NCBI GenBank assembly: GCA_050954865.1
Contig: JBPBQN010000101.1
Span: forward strand, 1-12,243
Reading direction: 5' to 3'
Length of the DNA stretch: 12,243 nucleotides
From: Mucilaginibacter_A sp050954865
GTDB taxonomy: Bacteria; Bacteroidota; Bacteroidia; Sphingobacteriales; Sphingobacteriaceae
This document shows positions 1-7,571 of the stretch, in pieces. Both the position numbers and the translations under genes were made by a program. Under the pieces are notes generated by a model. That model saw only the letters and a program-made list of their open reading frames with translations. It had not been told where the DNA came from and searched no databases. The stretch's first letter is position 1; the number at the start of each line of letters is the position of its first letter.

Positions 1-42
1 ATTTTGCTAACCAAATAAAAGAAAAACATGCCCTTTATCTGA

Positions 43-70
43 GTTGTGCAACAGCCACGGTCGTTAAATG
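43..70 (+). repeat. Repeat copy A, left member of inverted pair around the serpin gene
   Basis: Seen directly: this 28-base stretch begins GTTGTGCAACAGCCAC and ends TTAAATG. Its reverse complement recurs at 1715-1743 with 25 of 28 bases identical and one inserted base. A direct copy lies at 1889-1916 with 23 of 28 identical. The two G-A bases just before it (41-42) are shared with the direct copy. Together with the copy at 1715-1743 it bounds a 1701-base segment holding only the serpin gene. This resembles terminal inverted repeats of an insertion sequence or a non-autonomous derivative. I cannot name an IS family, and no transposase is present. Confidence 0.7.
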
Positions 71-126
71 GAGAGGGTAAATTAGGATGGCTTATTAGCT
101 TAACAATATTGGGTGTAGTTTTTTAT

Positions 127-1569
127 CTACTGTTTGATTCTATCTTGATTTTTCTTCTTTTTAAGTGTAATTACTATAACGCCATTATAATTCCCAGATG
201 AATACTTACTAATATCTTCATTTTTAACCACCTCGATAGATTCAATATCTCCTGGCTTTATTGTATCAAATTCGGTTTGTGATATAATTTTTTTACCAAC
301 TACATACAGTATTTTATTAGCGCTACCAATTGAGAATTTTTCATTTTTTCTTTTTTCCAAATTATAGGTTAAGTTCTCTTTCTCGATCGTTTTCCCATGA
401 GGAGGTTTAATATATCTCCCCGTAAATAAGATAGCTTTGGTATTTTTATCTATAATAAAAAACACAAATGGATGGTCAGCTTTAAATACTTTATAGGATG
501 GTAGTCCTTTAATCATTACAGTCGTTGTCGCAGCGGCAGCTTCTGTTTTCTCTTCGTCCAGTTCAATCCATGTTTTGTGCACTACTTGCCCAAGCCACAA
601 AGGTTGTTCTTTTGTTATCCCTGTAAAATCAGCTTTATCGGTAAAAGCAGATTCTAAACCTGCATTAATCAGTGCGTCTTTCAACATGTAACTTGATTCC
701 AGTTTTAATTTGGGGATGGAAAGAGCTGTTTCTGTAGAATTTGTACTATCTAAGATTTTTTTAAAAAAGTCATTATTCATCTTTTTTTCAATTTCTTCTA
801 TACCAAATAGCTTTTTTGGAAGAATGATACAGAACGACAAATCTGAATTTCTATAGGGCTTAGAAATAACCTGATAATCATCATTTTCGTAATATGGAAG
901 ACTTTCAGTCATATTCATAAAATCAACTTTATATTGATTTTCAGCATTTGTAAAAAAGGGAGCCGAAATTGTCCTTTGTTTTTCAAACTTATTAAGCCAT
1001 TCGCCTTTAAAATAAACAGCATTAGAAATCAATATTTTAGTATCTGAATTTATATTTGCTGTGCTTACAATTTCATTTATCCTCTGGTTTGTCTTTTCAG
1101 AAACCCACCTGTTGATAGCTGAAACCGCCAATTCTGTATGTGCAAACTCAGTTTGCATGAAATCTGAGAAATATTTGCTTGTTACAGTCTTTTTATATCC
1201 TTCTTCTATTTGAAGACTTTTATCTACCCAAATTGCATTAGAAACTTTAAAACCGGAACAACTATCCGATTTACTGGCAAGATTATACAAGTAGTCATTT
1301 ATTAAAGAACCCGAACTTTTTAGATATAATACTTTTTCAAATTCTTGTTTCGTCTTATTTTTCGACCCTTTATAAGCCACCAAAAGGGCATAATAGGTGC
1401 TTAGCGGTGAAAGAAAAAGATTTTCATTCTCGGCTTTTGTTTCACGATATAAATCAAATGAATACTTATTTAAAGAGTTGCTATTTTCATTATTTTGAGC
1501 CTTTAGTTGTGCGGTATTTATAATCATTAAAAAGATTATAAACAGAATTACAATAGATTTAACATTCAT
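127..1569 (-). CDS. Secreted serpin with TonB-plug-like C-terminal extension
   Basis: A 480-residue serpin, a suicide inhibitor that traps serine or cysteine proteases through its reactive-centre loop. The ATG start is followed by a signal peptide (hydrophobic residues 6-17, likely cut near LKA/Q at 24-25, no lipobox Cys), so it acts outside the cytoplasm. Serpin landmarks are in order: LFLSPLSTYYAL (51-62), SNAVYFKGEW (182-191), the hinge EEKTEAAAATTT (339-350), and the closing strands with HPFVFFI (366-372) and AILFTGRYIKPP (379-390). The small-residue hinge suggests a true inhibitor able to insert its loop. By spacing, P1-P1' is about G355-L356, with K354 as an alternative. Residues 411-475 do not belong to the serpin fold. 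They read LYVVGKKI, then DIESIEVVKN, then NGVIVITLKKK, matching the second half of a TonB-receptor plug. The gene is AT-richer than the glycosidase genes, stands alone, and is bracketed by inverted repeats. Its target protease is unknown. Confidence 0.93.
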   Translation of the reverse strand: MNVKSIVILFIIFLMIINTAQLKAQNNENSNSLNKYSFDLYRETKAENENLFLSPLSTYYALLVAYKGSKNKTKQEFEKVLYLKSSGSLINDYLYNLASKSDSCSGFKVSNAIWVDKSLQIEEGYKKTVTSKYFSDFMQTEFAHTELAVSAINRWVSEKTNQRINEIVSTANINSDTKILISNAVYFKGEWLNKFEKQRTISAPFFTNAENQYKVDFMNMTESLPYYENDDYQVISKPYRNSDLSFCIILPKKLFGIEEIEKKMNNDFFKKILDSTNSTETALSIPKLKLESSYMLKDALINAGLESAFTDKADFTGITKEQPLWLGQVVHKTWIELDEEKTEAAAATTTVMIKGLPSYKVFKADHPFVFFIIDKNTKAILFTGRYIKPPHGKTIEKENLTYNLEKRKNEKFSIGSANKILYVVGKKIISQTEFDTIKPGDIESIEVVKNEDISKYSSGNYNGVIVITLKKKKNQDRIKQ

Positions 1570-1714
1570 AGTTTTATGTTGCTACAGCGGATCAAAATCA
1601 CACAACTCATAAATAGACGCAAGCCTGTTGATTGGTATGTAAAGCTAATTTTATCGATATAATTTCCAATAAATACCACTAAACTTACATAAAATACTAT
1701 AGAATAATCTTTAT

Positions 1715-1743
1715 CATTTAAGGAAGGTGGCATGTTGCACAAC
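1715..1743 (-). repeat. Repeat copy B, inverted partner on the 5' side of the serpin gene
   Basis: Read on the minus strand this 29-base copy begins GTTGTGCAACATGCCAC and ends TTAAATG. It matches copy A at 43-70 at 25 of 28 positions, with one extra T after base 11. It points towards copy A, as the second terminal inverted repeat of a unit would. The bases outside the pair (TCTGA before 43, GACCC after 1743) show no target-site duplication longer than a possible two-base GA. The repeat sits about 145 bases upstream of the serpin start and could therefore include or abut its promoter. Confidence 0.65.
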
Positions 1744-1888
1744 GACCCTATCATTTTAGATGAGCGATCTTTGTATGGTTTGAAGTCCTGAGAATTGGAT
1801 AATTACGAAGCAAGTCTGTTCAAATAGCATTTGTGCAAATCTCAGGCAGTTACCAGGCCATATTTACAAGCCTTTTTATTTCCCAGGA

Positions 1889-1916
1889 GTTGTGCAACAG
1901 CCACGAAGGTTTTATG
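1889..1916 (+). repeat. Repeat copy C, direct copy in the intergenic gap
   Basis: This copy is identical to copy A over 19 bases, GAGTTGTGCAACAGCCACG (1887-1905 against 41-59). Further in it is similar but drifting, 23 of 28 over 1889-1916. It has the same orientation as copy A and is inverted relative to copy B, with 145 bases between B and C. No matching inverted partner is seen to its right in this window. It could be a solitary end of a second, decayed element or part of a dispersed intergenic repeat family. Confidence 0.65.
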
Positions 1917-2312
1917 GAATGGCTACCGTTAATTTTAACCTACAAATACATCTATTACGTGTAATGAAATCCGTGTCATAGCTTTATGTAACAACTAAAA
2001 GAGAAGAAAATAGGCAACTGACTCCTGAACCTGGATGACAGGAATTCCTTCATTTTTCCACAATATTATTAGTATGAATTAAGAAAGTTTTTTACATGAA
2101 ATTCTATTCATTACCAAGTTGAATCTCTAAAATACATTTATGTTAGAGACTATTTAAAATTAATTCTAATATTTTCATATGCTTCTTTTATCACCTAAAA
2201 TTTGGAAAATTTTCTACTGATAGAAATAGATCAGCACTAAATTTATAGCTATAGAAGAAGCATTAGTATTTATCTCGATAAAATTTGACCTGGCTCTTAG
2301 TAAACATTTTAT

Positions 2313-3971
2313 TTACTTAATTACTGGTGTTACTCTAAACCAGTCAAAATCTGCATATCCTGAATCATTCGTTTGGTCTTGCCGTGTACAAAATATGCCT
2401 ACTTTGGCTCCAATCCATTGCCCAACTCTTGCTTGAAACTCGTCGCCAGCTGTAATAAATTTATTTCCATCAAAACTATAGCTAAAGCTACACTTTGCAG
2501 CAGCGGTTATCTTTACACGTAGGTAAAGCGTTGGTGAAGAAAGTTTAAGTATTTTTTTTTCATCTTCTACTCTACCCTTACTGGCATCTTTACATATTCC
2601 ATAAATCAAATCATTTCCATCTTTTGAGCTTTTTATAGCAATATCTGCATAATCAAAACCCATAATAGTTAACCCGACCTTTTCATTTTCAGAGTTTAGA
2701 TTAGGCTTAAATGTTAATTTTGTAGTTACCATAAATTCATCTGCTGGAAACTTTTGGAGCAACAAATTGGGCACAGACCACAAATTAGGTGTCGGGCCAA
2801 GAGTCATGGCAGAATATAATCTTAAAATACCTTGGCTTGGATTCAAATAACACCATGTTGCGCTAGAGTTAGCCATCCATTGCCATTGTAAACCTAAGCT
2901 GCTACTATTGAATTCATCGCTCTCAACGGGTGTATTTATAGGGTAAGTTTTGCCAACGTTAGGTTTGCGAAAACTCAATACAGGTTCGCCTTTACCATCG
3001 CCATCTTTATCTACACCAATTACCGGCCAATTATTTTTCCACTGCATAGGCTCCAAATGTAACACGCGGCCATAAACGCCCTTATCCTGAAAGTGCAGAA
3101 ACCAATCCTCACCTTTTTGTGTATTTACCCAGGCACCTTGATGAGGTCCGTTAGTCGAAGTATTTCCCTGATCCATCACTATTTTTCGCTCGTATGGCCC
3201 ATTAACATTTTTAGATCGTAACACTAATTGCCATCCGGTTGATACCCCGCCTGCCGGAGCGAATATATAATAGTAACCATTACGTTTATAAAACTTTGGC
3301 CCTTCAATGGTTGGATCAGTTTCGTGCCCATCATAAATAATAACACCCTCGTTGATCACTTTTGTACCTTCGTTATTAAGTTTATTAAGGACAATTACAC
3401 TTTTAATTCCAGCTTTGCTACCCGCAAAGGCATGTACCAAGTACATCTGTCCATCATTATCTAATAAGGGACAAGGGTCTTCCAAACCTAAGCCTGGATA
3501 AACCAAAATTGGCTCGCTCCAAGGACCGGCCGGATTTTTAGCTTTAATCAAATAAATTCCATAGTTAATATCGGGATAATAGATGTAAAACTCATTGTGA
3601 TAGTAACGTATAGACGGTGCCCATACACCTTCTCCATGACGAGGTGTATTGTAATGATCTAAAGGTGGTTGCCGTAATAGGGCATGTCCTATAATTTCCC
3701 AGTTCACCAAGTCTTTAGAATGTAAAACAGGCAAGCCAGGAATATCTTCAAAACTGGATGAAATCAAATAAAAATCTTCACCTACCCGAATGGCATCCGG
3801 ATCGGAATAATCAGCATTTAAAATTGGGTTTTTATACGTTCCATTTTCTTGATCGGCCGTCCATACTGCTGATTTATAACCAGAGCCGGGAGGATTAGCA
3901 ATTGATTTTTGCTGTCCTTTTACTACATAGGAAAAAACAGCTAAAGCAAATAAAAAAATTGTATGTTTCAT
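2313..3971 (-). CDS. GH43 alpha-L-arabinofuranosidase / beta-xylosidase-like, two domains
   Basis: A 552-residue exported glycoside hydrolase of family 43, an inverting exo-enzyme group that removes arabinofuranose or xylose from side chains. I start it at the ATG at 3971. The frame stays open to a TTG at 3980, but the ATG directly precedes a good signal peptide (KHTIFLFALAVFSYVVKG, cut near G-QQ). Residues about 47-340 form the five-bladed propeller. The expected catalytic acids are present: base D57 in YSDPDAI, pKa-modulating D165 in LEDPCPLLD, and general acid E223 in PTIEGPKFY. Residues about 350-552 are a concanavalin-like beta-sandwich of the beta-xylosidase C-terminal type (SDEFNSSSLGLQWQW near its start, GYADFDWFRV at its end). 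It is the last gene of the glycosidase run, 118 bases after GH97. The arabinose/xylose preference cannot be read from sequence alone. Confidence 0.94.
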   Translation of the reverse strand: MKHTIFLFALAVFSYVVKGQQKSIANPPGSGYKSAVWTADQENGTYKNPILNADYSDPDAIRVGEDFYLISSSFEDIPGLPVLHSKDLVNWEIIGHALLRQPPLDHYNTPRHGEGVWAPSIRYYHNEFYIYYPDINYGIYLIKAKNPAGPWSEPILVYPGLGLEDPCPLLDNDGQMYLVHAFAGSKAGIKSVIVLNKLNNEGTKVINEGVIIYDGHETDPTIEGPKFYKRNGYYYIFAPAGGVSTGWQLVLRSKNVNGPYERKIVMDQGNTSTNGPHQGAWVNTQKGEDWFLHFQDKGVYGRVLHLEPMQWKNNWPVIGVDKDGDGKGEPVLSFRKPNVGKTYPINTPVESDEFNSSSLGLQWQWMANSSATWCYLNPSQGILRLYSAMTLGPTPNLWSVPNLLLQKFPADEFMVTTKLTFKPNLNSENEKVGLTIMGFDYADIAIKSSKDGNDLIYGICKDASKGRVEDEKKILKLSSPTLYLRVKITAAAKCSFSYSFDGNKFITAGDEFQARVGQWIGAKVGIFCTRQDQTNDSGYADFDWFRVTPVIK

Positions 3972-4089
3972 TTTGATCAATGCTAAAAAATCGATAGTAT
4001 TTTTAACAAGCTACTTTTGTAATAAATAAGCTTTCTGTTATAACCAGTATTTTATACTGAATGCACTTTTATTAATTGCCTGATCATAA

Positions 4090-6033
4090 TTACTTGCTAA
4101 CTGCCACAAACCCTCCATTTGGTTTTAAAGTTAGTTTCATCTGTCTTTCTACCGGCCAGGTTTGCTGCTTAAAACTTAATGGTTCCATATCGTCAGTAAT
4201 TAGCATCAAGTTTTTTATATGAAAAAGTGAAAGATCTATCGAAATAGCCTTTTCCTTATTTTCGCCATTAATACCTGCAACATACCATTTACTGCCTGTA
4301 CGACGCGCTATAACCAGATATTTTCCCGGATAACCATCAATAAATTTAACATCATCCCACTTATCGGGCAGATTACGCAAAAAGTTTTGTACGTATTCAG
4401 GAACATGTTTCATGCCTTCAGGCGATTCTGCAAAATGCTGTATTCCTGATAAAAACAATACAGATAAAGCCAATTCAAAACCACTGCTTGTTTTTCTGAT
4501 TACTTTAGTAGGAATCTGGTATAAGTTCATAGGCGTAAAGTCCATGGGATCAAAAATATTTCGGGTAAAGGGCAACATAGCACAATGTGTAGCTTCCTGA
4601 TCTGCATCCGCCTGCCTGAAAGTTATGTTTTCAAATCCTCTGACCGCCTCTGCTGTCATCAAATTCGGATAAGTGCGCTCCAAACCGCGTGGAAGTGTTG
4701 TGCCGTGAAAATTCACCATCAAATGATAATCTGCAGCATCTTGAAGAATATTAATATAATATTGGATCATGGAGCTGCCATCACCACCAAAAAAATCAAT
4801 TTTTACACCTTTAATACCCATTTGCGCTAAACGCTGAAACTCTCGGCGGCGTTTATCGGCTGTAAGCAAAATATTTTTAGGTGTATATTTTACCGTATTC
4901 CAATCTCCGGCAGAATTGTACCAAAGTAATAAGCCTACATTTTTTGTTTTGGCATAAGCTGCAAGTTCAGCTACTTTTTCATATCCTATTTTACGATCCC
5001 AATCGGCATCAATCAAACAGTATTTCCAGTGCATATTGGCGGCAAAATCAACGTAACGTTTTTGCTCGGAATACACAATTGAATCATCTTTTGAGTTAAT
5101 CCAACTCCAGGAAGATTTCCCCGGTATCGCGTAAAAAACATTTTTTATTTTCTGGGGCGATGCAACATCAGTACCTAAAGTAGATTCCATTAATGTTTTC
5201 AAACTGCCGATAGCAATAACCCGCCAGGGCGTGTAAAAGGGCGGTTTAAATTCCGGTAAATTACCTTTACCCGTAAATACTTCTTTTACCGATGGAAATC
5301 CTACCTGATACTCTCCGTTAGCGGCACCAGGAATTAAACGGGTGGCGCAATAATTACTATCCAAAGCTGCTTCGGTAATTAACACCCATGTGTTATGCTG
5401 CTTAAACAAAGCGGGATAAACCCATCCCGCTTCTGTAGGCGGTGGTGTATTTACTGAAATATCCTGCTTGTAATATTCTTCGTAAGCAGGATTAGTTTGC
5501 TGCCAGCCAGTTTTTGCAACTTGCATCGGTTGCAGCCAGGCCCTGGTTTCTACCGGAAATTGATAGCTTGTAACTTCTGATAATACTTCTTTTACCGGTG
5601 TTTTTTTATCAGGAAAATAGTACCGAAACGCAACGCCATCATTAGATACTTGGAAGAGAATATCCATTGGCATTTTTAAGCCATTTATACAATGGAGGAT
5701 TATTTTATTGGCTTTATAAGAAATTTTACTTTTTTTGGCGAAAAGCATTGTATAATTATCGATAACTGCTTGTACAGGAGAAACATGGAGAATCGTAAGG
5801 CTTTTTGTAAAATCAGCATCAGATCTAATTATACCTAATTTGGAATTTTGCAATACGGTTGCTCCCAAATAACTGACTTGGTAAGTTACACCTTGTCCTT
5901 TGACAGAAACAAAGCTCACTTTCAACTTTTTATCCGGACTGCTAACGGTTGCAGGTAGTGGTTTGGCATTAACCTGGAAAGCAGATGAAAATAATAGTAT
6001 GGTTATGATTAAAATTTTACCCACTAGGTGCAT
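4090..6033 (-). CDS. GH97 retaining-type alpha-galactosidase / beta-L-arabinopyranosidase-like
   Basis: A 647-residue GH97 enzyme. I start it at the ATG at 6033, where HLVGKILIITILLFSSAFQVNA forms a signal peptide with an A-x-A-like cut before KP. The frame is open to a TTG at 6060, which would place nine extra residues before the signal. Domains in order are the N-terminal beta-sandwich (about 25-285), the (beta/alpha)8 barrel (about 290-565) and the C-terminal beta-sandwich (about 570-647). The barrel segment GVKIDFFGGDGSS supplies D413, matching the aspartate nucleophile of retaining GH97 enzymes. SusB-type inverting enzymes use glutamate bases instead. TAEAVRGFE supplies E462 and E468. 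The D413-E468 spacing of 55 equals that recalled for the nucleophile and acid/base of Bacteroides thetaiotaomicron BT1871 (D415, E470). Retaining members act on alpha-galactosides or beta-L-arabinopyranosides, so this enzyme may share a substrate with the adjacent GH27 gene, 90 bases upstream. Confidence 0.93.
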   Translation of the reverse strand: MHLVGKILIITILLFSSAFQVNAKPLPATVSSPDKKLKVSFVSVKGQGVTYQVSYLGATVLQNSKLGIIRSDADFTKSLTILHVSPVQAVIDNYTMLFAKKSKISYKANKIILHCINGLKMPMDILFQVSNDGVAFRYYFPDKKTPVKEVLSEVTSYQFPVETRAWLQPMQVAKTGWQQTNPAYEEYYKQDISVNTPPPTEAGWVYPALFKQHNTWVLITEAALDSNYCATRLIPGAANGEYQVGFPSVKEVFTGKGNLPEFKPPFYTPWRVIAIGSLKTLMESTLGTDVASPQKIKNVFYAIPGKSSWSWINSKDDSIVYSEQKRYVDFAANMHWKYCLIDADWDRKIGYEKVAELAAYAKTKNVGLLLWYNSAGDWNTVKYTPKNILLTADKRRREFQRLAQMGIKGVKIDFFGGDGSSMIQYYINILQDAADYHLMVNFHGTTLPRGLERTYPNLMTAEAVRGFENITFRQADADQEATHCAMLPFTRNIFDPMDFTPMNLYQIPTKVIRKTSSGFELALSVLFLSGIQHFAESPEGMKHVPEYVQNFLRNLPDKWDDVKFIDGYPGKYLVIARRTGSKWYVAGINGENKEKAISIDLSLFHIKNLMLITDDMEPLSFKQQTWPVERQMKLTLKPNGGFVAVSK

Positions 6034-6123
6034 AACGAGATTATTTAAGAAAAATATCAATTCTATTTGAGACAGGATAAAGCTTAAGGCTTCGTTAAAT
6101 GATAATTGAAAATAAGTTTATAA

Positions 6124-7326
6124 TTATTCTACAACCAACAACTGCACGCCATGAGCAGAAATATTTGCCGAATATTTCTGCTTAAATTTGCCTAAGTTTT
6201 TATACTTCCATAAATCCCTCATTTGGAGCTTGACCGGCAAACCAGTTTTACTAAAATTTAACGTAATATTATCAGGCTTTTCTGTCCGGTTAAATAAGGC
6301 GATGGCATACTTTTTCTTGTTTCCAGATTTTAATTCCTTCACCCAAACCTGTAACCCCGACGATGGTTCATCTGCTAACCTTCCTTGCATGCCTAATGCA
6401 TCCTGATTAATAGCAATAGCTTCTTTATTGGTAAGGATAGCTAATGTTTCTTTAGATACAGAACGGATATCATTACCCATAATTAAAGGAGAAGCAATCA
6501 TACACCACATTGAGAAATGCGCTTTTTGTTCCTCTTCGGTCATCACTTTTAACCGGCCTCCATCGCTGCCCACGCCCACCAGCATCATATCTGCATCGTT
6601 CCAATGCCCGGCACCTGCTATTTCCGGATGTGCGGCAGAAAGTTCCAACTCATAAATTACGCCTTCCCACTGACTTTTAGCTTTTGGCGCATGATCAATA
6701 TCTGCGCCTACCCGCCAGCTGTTTCCAAGCTGTGGCGCCCAGTTCCAGTAGTTTCTGCCGCCCTGATTACAAACGCTAAAAACCATCGGCCGGCCTGCAT
6801 CTTTTATTGCTTCGGCTACTTCTGTAAACTCTTTTTTGTAAGCACTTTCTGTTCGTTCTGGTGCAAAATTGACATCTACTTTTACATAATCATAACCCCA
6901 GTCTGCAAAAGTTTTCATATCCTGCTCGTAATACCCACCACTGGCCAAGGTTGGATAATTTGCTTTTGTACCGATATTGGTATAAATTCCAGCTTTTAAT
7001 CCTTTGCTATGAATATAATCAGCCAAAGCTTTCATTCCATGCGGAAACTTGGCTGAATCTATTATAATTTCACCCTTCTCATTTCTGCCTTTACTCCAGA
7101 AATCATCAATATTAATGTATTGATAACCGGCTGCTTCTAAACCGGTAGTTACCATCGCATCTGCAGTTTGCTTAATTACAACTTCAGACGGTTCTTTTTT
7201 AAACGTGTTCCAGCTGCTCCAACCCATCGGCGGCGTTAATGCCTGTTTATGGTTTGAACTATCAGGCATCTGTCCGAAAGCAAATTCAACACAAATAACA
7301 AAACAGGTAAGTAGTTTAATTCTCAT
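6124..7326 (-). CDS. GH27 alpha-galactosidase-like enzyme, exported
   Basis: A 400-residue GH27 (clan GH-D) enzyme hydrolysing terminal alpha-D-galactose, or beta-L-arabinopyranose in some members, with retention. The ATG start precedes a signal peptide cut near FAFG/Q (18-19). The family signature TPPMGWSSWNTF begins at 31, followed by INIDDFW (71-77), GIYTNIGTK (113-121), and the nucleophile D151 in YVKVDVNF. The acid/base is D209 in WRVGADID, equivalent to the aspartate of the ADID segment in human alpha-galactosidase A. Then come GHWNDADMMLVG (240-251) and the C-terminal beta-sandwich (about 325-400). Unlike classical members, the cysteine after the nucleophile (K-Y-D-x-C) is Asn153, and the partner cysteine after GTK is also absent (TKANYP), so that disulfide is lost. 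It follows a 245-base gap and may have its own promoter, although I see no consensus. GH97 lies 90 bases downstream. Confidence 0.94.
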   Translation of the reverse strand: MRIKLLTCFVICVEFAFGQMPDSSNHKQALTPPMGWSSWNTFKKEPSEVVIKQTADAMVTTGLEAAGYQYINIDDFWSKGRNEKGEIIIDSAKFPHGMKALADYIHSKGLKAGIYTNIGTKANYPTLASGGYYEQDMKTFADWGYDYVKVDVNFAPERTESAYKKEFTEVAEAIKDAGRPMVFSVCNQGGRNYWNWAPQLGNSWRVGADIDHAPKAKSQWEGVIYELELSAAHPEIAGAGHWNDADMMLVGVGSDGGRLKVMTEEEQKAHFSMWCMIASPLIMGNDIRSVSKETLAILTNKEAIAINQDALGMQGRLADEPSSGLQVWVKELKSGNKKKYAIALFNRTEKPDNITLNFSKTGLPVKLQMRDLWKYKNLGKFKQKYSANISAHGVQLLVVE

Positions 7327-7571
7327 TCTTTTTTAAGTAAACACATTATAGTTAGGGTTTAAGGTTGATATTGATGATGCTTCTTTTATCCTATAAAAAT
7401 TAATATTGTTTCGTTTTTTTCTCTTACATAATCAATTTCAGAAACCCAAGTTTATGCCGGTAAAAAGAGTATCATGCTGCTTTTATCAGCATAAAGTTTG
7501 AATGATATCCAACTGTATAAAAATTAGTTTTTCAATTTTGATTGTAAATTCCTGTTATTGAATTCCTATCA
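7327..7571 (-). promoter_or_regulatory. Leader gap before GH27 with alternative hairpins
   Basis: This is the widest gap inside the glycosidase run, 245 bases. Seen directly: ATGCTG (7474-7479) pairs perfectly with CAGCAT (7487-7492) across a 7-base loop. Alternatively TTTATGC (7451-7457) pairs perfectly with GCATAAA (7489-7495) across a 31-base loop. Both use 7489-7492, so they exclude each other. On the transcribed (minus) strand the short hairpin is followed seven bases later by a run of five T. It could be a weak terminator, attenuator or processing site between the GH28 and GH27 genes, or chance in AT-rich DNA. No TAnnTTTG promoter element was found. Confidence 0.25.

Larger units (their letters stand above)
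1570..2312. other. 743-base gap without a convincing gene
   Basis: This gap lies between the GH43 stop and the serpin start. Apart from two copies of the repeat family (1715-1743 inverted, 1889-1916 direct) I see no protein with recognisable motifs, no tRNA-like fold and no clear Bacteroidota promoter (TTG with TAnnTTTG) on the minus strand. A 62-codon open frame on the minus strand (1754 to 1566) overlaps the serpin ATG by four bases as ATGA. It starts outside the repeat, reads across it and resembles nothing I know, so I do not call it. A perfect 10-base palindrome, TATAGCTATA, lies at 2244-2253. The gap is very AT-rich and may hold the decayed remains of a mobile element. Confidence 0.6.

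Noticed and set aside
1566..1754. 62-codon open frame on the minus strand, overlapping the serpin ATG by four bases.
   Set aside because: It resembles no family, has no convincing start region, and reads through repeat copy B. The ATGA overlap is tempting but the composition is that of AT-rich intergenic DNA.
2244..2253. Palindrome TATAGCTATA in the intergenic gap, considered as an operator.
   Set aside because: It is a single short A/T-rich palindrome with no second copy and no adjacent recognisable promoter.
2299..2317. AGTAAA / TTTACT inverted repeat at the GH43 stop, considered as a terminator.
   Set aside because: It overlaps the stop codon, is almost all A/T, and lacks a following T-run.
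3972..3980. TTG at 3980 as the start of the GH43 gene.
   Set aside because: An ATG three codons later directly precedes a standard signal peptide. The extra residues add nothing.
4045..4059. Inverted repeat CAGTAT-TTT-ATACTG after the GH97 stop, considered as a terminator.
   Set aside because: The stem is six pairs with only two G-C pairs and a three-base loop, and no T-run follows on the transcribed strand. It could be chance in AT-rich DNA.
6034..6060. TTG at 6060 as the start of the GH97 gene.
   Set aside because: It would put nine hydrophobic and asparagine residues ahead of a normal signal peptide that begins at the ATG at 6033.
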